Assembly (NCBI GenBank): GCA_027729865.1
Contig: JAQCBM010000097.1
Location: 1 to 6,922 of the forward strand
Source of the DNA: Actinomycetota bacterium
GTDB taxonomy: Bacteria; Actinomycetota; Actinomycetes; S36-B12
Direction of reading: 5' to 3'
DNA length: 6,922 bases
Numbering within the stretch: position 1 is the first letter of the stretch; every line of letters starts with the position of its first letter. Below are positions 1 to 4,090 of the stretch, one piece after another. The notes under the pieces were generated by a model. That model saw nothing but the letters and a program-made list of their open reading frames with translations, was not told where the DNA came from and did not search any database. The position numbers and the translations under genes are program-made.

Positions 1-589
1 AGACCAGATCGGCTCCTAGCTCCAGCGGGCGTTGGAGCACCGGAGTTGCGAAAGTGTTGTCAACAACCGTTCGCACCCCGGCCGCACCTGCAGCGCCCAG
101 CAGTCTTGGTAGATCGGCAACCTCGAGGAGAGGGTTGGTGGGTGACTCCAACCACAGCAGTTCCGCTCCTCGTGCGATTTCCTCTTCGATGAGCGACGTG
201 TCGGTGACGTCGACGAGAACAAGATCGATACTTCCCTTGTTGTGAAGTTCACGTAGTCGCACCGCAACGCCGGTGTATGTAGTGGTGGGTGCAATGACTC
301 GCCCGCCGAGGGGCACTAGATCAAGAACTGCTTCGGCAGCCGCCATTCCTGAGGAGTAGGCGATCGCCTGCGCAGCTTGGGACAGGTTCACCGATTCCAG
401 GCCGGCAACCAGCGACTCGAAAGCGGCGACGGTGGGACCACCCTCGCGTGCGTACTCGGTTGGCCCACCGGCCACGAATGAGGACGCTGGCACGATCGGG
501 GTGTTGAGCGGCGCATCAGGCGTGCGCGGGGGACGCCCGGCGGTCACTGCGACGGTGGAGAGTTCGAGTTGTTCGAAGGTCCTTTCCAT
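1..589 (-). CDS. Cys/Met-metabolism PLP-dependent enzyme (cystathionine gamma-synthase/lyase family), 3' end cut by window
   Basis: Reading the minus strand from ATG 589-587 gives 196 uninterrupted codons that run off the left edge. Family hallmarks appear in order: YAR at residues 46-48 (Tyr and Arg that bind the PLP phosphate of the partner subunit), a Pro-Thr at 52-53, YSSGMAA at 78-84 (phosphate-binding loop), a Tyr at 105 that would stack on the PLP ring, WLESPTNP at 146-153, and VVDNTFATP at 175-183 with Asp177 for the pyridine nitrogen. The Schiff-base lysine should lie about 10 residues beyond the edge and is not visible. Full members are about 380-400 aa, so roughly half is present. 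Family members make or cleave cystathionine or related thioethers in the cytoplasm, in methionine and cysteine metabolism. Synthase, gamma-lyase, methionine gamma-lyase and sulfhydrylase cannot be separated from this half, so no symbol is given. Gly51 stands where many members have Asn. The start is supported by a -10 hexamer six bases upstream. Confidence 0.93.
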   Translation of the reverse strand, partial: MERTFEQLELSTVAVTAGRPPRTPDAPLNTPIVPASSFVAGGPTEYAREGGPTVAAFESLVAGLESVNLSQAAQAIAYSSGMAAAEAVLDLVPLGGRVIAPTTTYTGVAVRLRELHNKGSIDLVLVDVTDTSLIEEEIARGAELLWLESPTNPLLEVADLPRLLGAAGAAGVRTVVDNTFATPVLQRPLELGADLV

Positions 590-595
590 GGTGGG

Positions 596-601
596 ACGGT
601 A
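596..601 (-). promoter_or_regulatory. -10 element TACCGT, leaderless promoter of the PLP-enzyme gene
   Basis: On the minus strand TACCGT is followed by six bases and then the ATG at 589-587. That spacing puts the transcription start at or next to the A of the start codon. No Shine-Dalgarno lies upstream. The TANNNT hexamer is the usual actinobacterial housekeeping -10 form. No clear -35 is seen, which is common for such promoters. The call rests on sequence pattern only. Confidence 0.6.
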
Positions 602-634
602 GTGGGGAGTGGGGGAACCTCGTGCGCCGACCGC

Positions 635-640
635 TACCGT
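635..640 (+). promoter_or_regulatory. -10 element TACCGT, leaderless promoter of ddl
   Basis: TACCGT is followed by six bases and then ATG at 647, and no Shine-Dalgarno is present. This fits a transcript beginning at the start codon. The hexamer is identical to the one serving the divergent gene. A GGAAC at 614-618 lies about where a -35 would be, but the -10 is not of the ECF sigma type, so I attach no weight to it. Confidence 0.6.
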
Positions 641-646
641 GCCGCC

Positions 647-1735
647 ATGTCCTCGGTTCGCGCAGCCGTCCTGTTCGGTGGACGCAGTAGCGAGCATTCG
701 ATCTCGTGCATCAGCGGTGCGGCTGTGTGGCAAACGCTGCTTGATGCCGGGTACGAGGTGTTGCCCATTGCGCTCACGCCGGCTGCCGGCATGGTGCGCT
801 ACGACGGCTCGCCCTCGGATCTGCGCGCCGAGCCGTTGCCGATCGTCGATTCCGGTGGGGCCGAGGTGGTCATTCCGAGTGATCCGTCCACGGGTGGAGT
901 GGTGATCGACGGACGCATCGAGCCCGTGGATGTTGTCTTTCCGGTTCTGCACGGCCCCTGGGGTGAAGACGGGACCATTCAAGGACTGCTTGAACTCGCA
1001 GGTCTTCCGTACGTGGGTTCGGGCGTGCTGGCGTCGGCCCTGTGTATGGACAAGATCACCCTCAAGACTGTGCTGCGCGCAGCAGGTATCGCCGTCGCGG
1101 ATTGGGTGGCTATCGACTCGCGCGCGTGGTCCACGAATCGAAACGAAGTGCTCGCGGCCATTGCCGAACTCGGGCCGGTTGTGTTCGTCAAGCCCTCGCG
1201 CGCAGGATCCTCCATGGGCATCACGCGAGTTGACAGTGAGCGAGATGGAGAACAAGGCCTTGTGTCGGCCATTGAGGTTGCGCGGACGCACGATCCCCGG
1301 GTGATCGTCGAGGCTTCGGTGGAAGGCGCCCGAGAGATCGAGTGCGGTGTTCGGCAGACGAGTCAAGGCTCCATCGATGCGAGCGTCTGCGCGGAGATCG
1401 TTGTCAAGGAGGGGTTCGACTTCTATGACTTCGACGCCAAGTACGTGGCCGACGGCGCTGAACTCGTCGTCCCAGCTGATGTGGCATCACATGTCAGTCA
1501 AGAAGTTCGGGATCTTGCGCAACGCTGCTTCATCGAAGCCGGTTGTGAGGGCCTTGCGCGGGTGGACTTCTTCATTACGCATGACTCCATCGTGGTGAAC
1601 GAACTCAACACAATGCCCGGCTTTACCCCCATCTCGATGTTCCCGCGAATGTGGCAGGAGTCGGGTGTGAGCTACACAGATCTCGTGGTGGATCTGGTCC
1701 AGCAGGCCATCAGCCGCCCCACCGGTTTGCGGTGA
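647..1735 (+). CDS. ddl: D-alanine--D-alanine ligase
   Basis: The 362-aa product is an ATP-grasp ligase that joins two D-alanines in the cytoplasm, giving the dipeptide that MurF adds to the peptidoglycan precursor. Visible motifs are VLFGGRSSEHSIS at residues 8-20 (N-terminal D-Ala site with the catalytic Glu), HGPWGEDG at 102-109, FVKPSRAGSSMG at 180-191 (ATP-binding Lys and Gly-rich loop), FYDFDAKY at 259-266 (omega loop), RVDFF at 305-309, and NELNTMPGFTPISMFP at 318-333 (metal-binding Glu and Asn). The Lys-Tyr at 265-266 in the omega loop is the D-Ala-specific form; VanA-type D-Ala-D-Lac ligases have a different loop. The length is normal for Ddl. ATG 647 is chosen over the in-frame TTG at 569 because homology begins just after it, the longer form would overlap the divergent gene, and a -10 hexamer sits six bases upstream. 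It converges with the TetR gene across 10 bp. Confidence 0.97.
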   Translation: MSSVRAAVLFGGRSSEHSISCISGAAVWQTLLDAGYEVLPIALTPAAGMVRYDGSPSDLRAEPLPIVDSGGAEVVIPSDPSTGGVVIDGRIEPVDVVFPVLHGPWGEDGTIQGLLELAGLPYVGSGVLASALCMDKITLKTVLRAAGIAVADWVAIDSRAWSTNRNEVLAAIAELGPVVFVKPSRAGSSMGITRVDSERDGEQGLVSAIEVARTHDPRVIVEASVEGAREIECGVRQTSQGSIDASVCAEIVVKEGFDFYDFDAKYVADGAELVVPADVASHVSQEVRDLAQRCFIEAGCEGLARVDFFITHDSIVVNELNTMPGFTPISMFPRMWQESGVSYTDLVVDLVQQAISRPTGLR

Positions 1736-1739
1736 CGGG
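1717..1739. terminator. Possible hairpin at the ddl / tetR convergent junction
   Basis: CACCG (1720-1724) pairs with CGGTG (1730-1734) around a 5-base loop. CCC (1717-1719) can extend the stem with GGG (1737-1739) past a two-base bulge. It overlaps the ddl stop codon and lies just before the converging TetR gene's end. There is no T tract, so this could be a weak or non-functional terminator. Confidence 0.3.
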
Positions 1740-1745
1740 TACCAG

Positions 1746-2336
1746 CTAGACGCCTGTTGCCAGGGACTTCAGCCCCGCGATCGCGAACGTGGTGGCGGCA
1801 GTTGTCTCGACGTAGATGTCTTGGCCGGGCTCGATTCTGCGTGCCGCGGCTTCCACCACGCCCTGGACGTATCGGGTTGCCAGATCCACGTCCGGAACAC
1901 CAAGGTCACGCACAGCCGAACTGAGAGGTGCCGCCAAAGTTGCGTGCAGTTCTGACAATTGACGCCGCACATGCGTGGGCAAGGTCTCTGCACTCAACAG
2001 CACCAGGAGGCCGTGGCTTCCGTCTTTGATTAGTTCCAAAGACACCCGAACGTACGTGGCGATTTTTTCCTGTGGGTCCTCAGCTGCCGCAAGTGCACTC
2101 TCCACCTCGGCAGTCCAGGCGGTCATGCGCTCACCGAGAACTGCAGCGAGCAGATCCTCGGTCGACGCGAAGTATTCGTAGACGGCTGTGCGGGACAGGC
2201 CTGCCCGCGCCGCAACGGCGGTCATCGTGACGGCGCGTGGTCCACCGGAGAGCACCAGTTCGTGTCCGGCGGCGAGCAGCGCGGCGCGACGCAGGTCGCG
2301 GTGCTCGGCGATCGTCGGTGCTGCGATCCGGGGCAT
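1746..2336 (-). CDS. TetR/AcrR-family transcriptional regulator
   Basis: The 196-aa product has the usual TetR size. Residues about 15-62 form the DNA-binding domain: RRAALLAAGHELVLSGG, then AVTMTAVAARAGLSRTAVYEYFAS (36-58), which is the helix-turn-helix with the characteristic AxxAGLSRxxxYxYFxSxEDLL pattern. The C-terminal part (about 75-190) is helical and has no recognisable ligand signature, as is typical. ATG 2336 is seven bases after the DUF3515 stop, so the two genes probably share an mRNA and may be translationally coupled. AAGG sits directly before the ATG, too close for a good Shine-Dalgarno. The reading frame is open up to 2480, but the extension overlaps DUF3515 and lacks homology. 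The target is unknown; the promoter of its own unit and the divergent thiL are the nearest candidates. I do not recall a TetR gene at this place in the conserved cluster. Confidence 0.9.
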   Translation of the reverse strand: MPRIAAPTIAEHRDLRRAALLAAGHELVLSGGPRAVTMTAVAARAGLSRTAVYEYFASTEDLLAAVLGERMTAWTAEVESALAAAEDPQEKIATYVRVSLELIKDGSHGLLVLLSAETLPTHVRRQLSELHATLAAPLSSAVRDLGVPDVDLATRYVQGVVEAAARRIEPGQDIYVETTAATTFAIAGLKSLATGV

Positions 2337-2343
2337 CCTTGGA

Positions 2344-2772
2344 TCATCGCATAGGTAGGGCCGGAGTGATCTCCACCACGGCGTCGACCTCGGGCCGGTA
2401 GTTCGCGGGGACGCGAAGTTGGATGGTCGGAACCAGCGACAAGGTAGTGAAGACCGTCCCAGTGTCTGTTTCCTCGGCAACCCAGTCGATTCCCTCGATC
2501 GTTATCACCTGCGCGTCCGCAGGCACCTCATGGTCGATGCCACACGCCAGCACGATCGGCGGATCGCCCCACGCGATGGCGGCTGCGTTTCGAGGGGTCG
2601 TTTCGCGCTGCAGTTCGCCCAGCAACCGGATTGGCGAAGCGGACAGAACCGGCTCACATTCGACGGAGGCGTCGGGCGCTTGCACTGCGACGGGTCGCGA
2701 ACACGCGGTGAGTGCAAGAACGCTCACGCTCGCGATGAGGGCGCCACGCAGGACATAGGCTGGCGCGATCAC
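2344..2772 (-). CDS. DUF3515 family putative lipoprotein
   Basis: The 142-aa product starts at GTG 2772. A short N-terminus with Arg9 is followed by a hydrophobic stretch (about residues 10-22) and the lipobox L21-T-A-C24, so it is probably exported and lipidated at Cys24. The stretch NAAAIAWGDPPIVLACGI (62-79), the GIDWVAEE segment (94-101), and the TTLSLVPTIQLRVPANY stretch (109-125) match what I know of DUF3515. That family occurs in actinobacteria, usually beside ddl and thiL, and its function is not known to me. The two cysteines after the lipobox (39 and 77) could form a disulfide outside the membrane; that is inference. GTG 2772 is preferred because the signal peptide begins there and TACGCT lies six bases upstream. 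The reading frame continues upstream to 3234 only as a shadow of thiL. Its gene diverges from thiL with 28 bp between start codons. Confidence 0.92.
   Translation of the reverse strand: MIAPAYVLRGALIASVSVLALTACSRPVAVQAPDASVECEPVLSASPIRLLGELQRETTPRNAAAIAWGDPPIVLACGIDHEVPADAQVITIEGIDWVAEETDTGTVFTTLSLVPTIQLRVPANYRPEVDAVVEITPALPMR
2756..2761 (+). promoter_or_regulatory. Candidate -10 element TAGGCT for thiL
   Basis: TAGGCT fits TANNNT and lies 39 bases before the thiL GTG. It would give a leader of about 32 bases that includes the Shine-Dalgarno at 2789-2796. It lies inside the DUF3515 coding region on the opposite strand, and no -35 is clear. This is weak support. Confidence 0.25.
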
Positions 2773-2778
2773 TGCAGG

Positions 2779-2784
2779 AGCGTA
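2779..2784 (-). promoter_or_regulatory. -10 element TACGCT, leaderless promoter of the DUF3515-tetR unit
   Basis: On the minus strand TACGCT is followed by six bases and then GTG 2772-2770, with no Shine-Dalgarno. The layout is the same as at the PLP-enzyme and ddl starts. It fixes an otherwise uncertain GTG start. The promoter lies inside the 28-bp gap to thiL, so its upstream part extends into thiL coding sequence. Confidence 0.55.
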
Positions 2785-2788
2785 CTTC

Positions 2789-2796
2789 GAAGGTGG
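2789..2796 (+). promoter_or_regulatory. Ribosome binding site of thiL
   Basis: GAAGGTGG ends four bases before GTG 2801 and supports that start. The leaderless arrangement of the neighbouring genes is absent here: no TANNNT lies 6-7 bases upstream. Confidence 0.55.
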
Positions 2797-2800
2797 AACC

Positions 2801-3766
2801 GTGTCGGGTGAAGCAACAGGTGAGAGAACTCTTCGCGACGTTGGTGAGTTCGCGTTGATCGATCGACTCGTTGCTGACATTCCGCAGTCGGATTTCGTCG
2901 ATGTGGGCCCGGGTGATGATGCAGCGGTTCTGCAGTGCTCGGATGGTCGGGTCGTGGTGTGCGTCGACGTTCTCGTGGAGGGCAAACACTTTCGTCGTGA
3001 TTGGTCAACGGCCATCGATATCGGGCGCCGTGCAGCGGCGGCAAGCCTGTCGGACATCAACGCCATGGGTGCGGTCTCCACTGCCCTCCTGGTGGGCGTT
3101 GCCGCACCGGGGGATCTACCCGCAACGTGGTTGGCGGAGGCCGGTGCTGGCCTGAAGGAAGAAGCAGCGAACGCCGGCGCGGTGCTCGTGGGCGGCGACA
3201 CTACGGAAGGGGACGCTGTTGTTTTGTCCGTCACCGCCTTGGGCTCACTCGAGGGTCGGGCGGCAGTGACGCGTGGCGGTGCCCAGGTGGGGGATGTTGT
3301 GGCGGTGTGTGGTCGCCTCGGCTGGGCGGCCGCAGGTCTAGCGGTCCTCGGTCGCGGCTTTCGTTCACCAAAGGTGCTCGTCGACGCCCACCGGTATCCG
3401 GTGATCGACTACACAGCAGGTCCGCGTGCCGCTACCGCTGGTGCCACCGCGATGATCGATGTGAGCGATGGGCTGCTCGCCGATCTCGGCCATATCGCCG
3501 CGGCATCAGGTGTGGCGATCGACGTTCATACCGAGCAACTAGAAGTTCCCGAACCGTTGCAGGCAGCTGCGTCGGCATACAACGTCGACCCGCATGGGTG
3601 GATGCTGACCGGTGGCGATGATCACGCGCTGGTGGCGTGCTTTCCGGCGAAAAAGAAGCTCCCCGCAGGGTTCACCGTTATCGGAGTCGTGGGGGAGAGC
3701 CCGGCGCAGGTGACGGTGGATGGAGCGCAGTTCGAGGGGTCAGCAGGGTTCACGCACTTCGCGTGA
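2801..3766 (+). CDS. thiL: Thiamine-monophosphate kinase
   Basis: The 321-aa product phosphorylates thiamine monophosphate with ATP to make thiamine diphosphate, the last step of cofactor synthesis in bacteria, in the cytoplasm. It belongs to the PurM-like ATP-binding superfamily. Motifs in order: GEFALIDRL (15-23), VGPGDDAAV (35-43, metal-binding Asp pair), VDVLVEGKHF (55-64), SDINAMGA (84-91), LVGGDTTEG (129-137), AMIDVSDGLLADL (217-229, a family signature) and LTGGDDHALVACF (269-281). The length is normal. A GTG start is used with GAAGGTGG upstream, and homology begins within about 13 residues. It diverges from DUF3515 and converges with rpmB. In Streptomyces, as I recall, a thiD-type gene follows thiL; here it does not, so the gene stands alone. 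Confidence 0.96.
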   Translation: MSGEATGERTLRDVGEFALIDRLVADIPQSDFVDVGPGDDAAVLQCSDGRVVVCVDVLVEGKHFRRDWSTAIDIGRRAAAASLSDINAMGAVSTALLVGVAAPGDLPATWLAEAGAGLKEEAANAGAVLVGGDTTEGDAVVLSVTALGSLEGRAAVTRGGAQVGDVVAVCGRLGWAAAGLAVLGRGFRSPKVLVDAHRYPVIDYTAGPRAATAGATAMIDVSDGLLADLGHIAAASGVAIDVHTEQLEVPEPLQAAASAYNVDPHGWMLTGGDDHALVACFPAKKKLPAGFTVIGVVGESPAQVTVDGAQFEGSAGFTHFA

Positions 3767-3776
3767 GGTGTGAACC
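3747..3776. terminator. Hairpin at the thiL / rpmB convergent junction, probable bidirectional terminator
   Basis: GGTTCAC (3747-3753) pairs perfectly with GTGAACC (3770-3776). The stem grows to nine pairs by adding a G-T at 3754/3769 and C-G at 3755/3768, leaving a 12-base loop. A competing inner stem, TCACGC (3750-3755) with GCGTGA (3761-3766), is also possible. The structure overlaps the thiL stop and precedes the rpmB stop by six bases, so it is placed to stop transcription from both sides. No T tract follows, as is often the case in GC-rich actinobacteria. Confidence 0.5.
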
Positions 3777-3782
3777 AGAAGG

Positions 3783-3971
3783 CTACGCGCGGGTGACCTT
3801 GCCGGCCTTGATGCACGAGGTGCACACGTTCATCCGCTTGGGAGTGGCGCCGACGAGGGTGCGTACCCGCTGGATGTTGGGATTCCAGCGGCGCTTGGTC
3901 CGACGGTGCGAGTGCGAGATGTTGTGCCCGAAGCCGGGTCCTTTGCCGCAGACGTCACAGGTGGCAGCCAC
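3783..3971 (-). CDS. rpmB: 50S ribosomal protein L28 (bL28), zinc-ribbon form
   Basis: The 62-aa product begins MAATCDVCGKGPGFGHNISH, then SHRRTKRRWNPNIQRVR, a typical bL28 core with its basic RNA-binding stretch. Two CxxC pairs, Cys5/Cys8 and Cys50/Cys53, are intact, so this is the zinc-binding C+ form. L28 is a structural protein of the large subunit. The start is GTG 3971, supported by a strong Shine-Dalgarno. The gene is alone on the minus strand between thiL and recG. Some actinobacteria carry a second, cysteine-free L28 copy for zinc starvation; none is in this window, and I see no Zur-like site upstream. Confidence 0.97.
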   Translation of the reverse strand: MAATCDVCGKGPGFGHNISHSHRRTKRRWNPNIQRVRTLVGATPKRMNVCTSCIKAGKVTRA

Positions 3972-3977
3972 GGTGCA

Positions 3978-3983
3978 CTCCTT
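3978..3983 (-). promoter_or_regulatory. Ribosome binding site of rpmB
   Basis: On the minus strand AAGGAG is followed by six bases and GTG 3971. This is the strongest Shine-Dalgarno in the window and decides the GTG start, as expected for a highly expressed ribosomal protein. Confidence 0.8.
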
Positions 3984-3990
3984 GGGATAA

Positions 3991-4004
3991 CCGGCCGATG
4001 CCGG
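3991..4004 (-). other. Small hairpin in the rpmB leader
   Basis: CCGGC (3991-3995) and GCCGG (4000-4004) form a perfect 5-bp GC-only stem with a 4-base loop. It ends seven bases upstream of the rpmB Shine-Dalgarno, so it would lie in the rpmB 5' leader. It could serve mRNA stability or translational control, or be chance; such short stems are frequent in GC-rich DNA. Confidence 0.35.
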
Positions 4005-4027
4005 AATGAACTGATCTAAGCCGCATA

Positions 4028-4033
4028 AGGGTA
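4028..4033 (-). promoter_or_regulatory. Candidate -10 element TACCCT for rpmB
   Basis: On the minus strand TACCCT fits TANNNT in the relatively AT-rich part of the rpmB-recG gap and would give a leader of about 50 bases. TTAGAT (4019-4014) is an alternative. Neither has a good -35, so the choice is uncertain. Confidence 0.25.
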
Positions 4034-4077
4034 GCCGACGCGGCGGGCTAGGCCACCGGCAGCCCCTGATGCGCCGG

Positions 4078-4083
4078 TAGCGT
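4078..4083 (+). promoter_or_regulatory. -10 element TAGCGT, leaderless promoter of the recG-rsmD-coaD unit
   Basis: TAGCGT is followed by seven bases and ATG 4091, with no Shine-Dalgarno. This puts the transcript start at or within a base of the start codon and favours ATG 4091 over the in-frame GTG at 4082, which overlaps the hexamer itself. Confidence 0.55.
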
Positions 4084-4090
4084 GCGGCCT

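Larger units (their letters stand above)
587..649. repeat. Imperfect 16-bp inverted repeat spanning both -10s and both start codons
   Basis: The arm at 587-602 and the reverse complement of 634-649 agree at 14 of 16 positions; both contain CATGG, GG and ACGGTAG. The arms are separated by 31 bp. Each arm holds one start codon and one -10 hexamer, so the divergent PLP-enzyme and ddl genes have near mirror-image initiation regions. Part of the symmetry follows from both arms needing TANNNT and ATG at fixed spacing, but the match goes beyond those positions. It could also be a regulator site covering both promoters, which cannot be decided from sequence. Confidence 0.6.

Noticed and set aside
16..294. 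92-codon minus-strand open frame near the left edge
   Set aside because: It is out of frame with the PLP-enzyme gene on the same strand, whose motifs (SPTNP, VVDNTF) are unmistakable.
614..640. GGAAC at 614-618 as an ECF sigma-factor -35 for ddl
   Set aside because: The downstream hexamer TACCGT fits the housekeeping TANNNT form and not an ECF-type -10, and a 5-base match is expected by chance.
569..646. Longer ddl form starting at TTG 569
   Set aside because: The extra 26 residues have no Ddl character and would overlap the divergent PLP-enzyme gene. ATG 647 has a -10 hexamer in the leaderless position.
647..1735. VanA-like D-Ala-D-Lac ligase (glycopeptide resistance)
   Set aside because: The omega loop has the Lys-Tyr pair of D-Ala-D-Ala ligases, and there are no vanH or vanX neighbours.
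2337..2480. N-terminal extension of the TetR regulator to 2480
   Set aside because: It lies entirely over the DUF3515 coding sequence or its stop, and the added residues (Arg/Pro/Trp-rich) look like out-of-frame translation.
2773..3234. N-terminal extension of DUF3515 to 3234
   Set aside because: It is antisense to thiL, low in complexity, and would place the lipoprotein signal peptide in the middle of the protein.
3001..3621. 206-codon open frame on the plus strand inside thiL
   Set aside because: It is Gly/Arg-rich, out of frame with the conserved ThiL motifs and has no recognisable domain.
4082..4090. recG start at GTG 4082
   Set aside because: It overlaps the -10 hexamer, adds only three residues and has no Shine-Dalgarno; ATG 4091 fits the leaderless arrangement.
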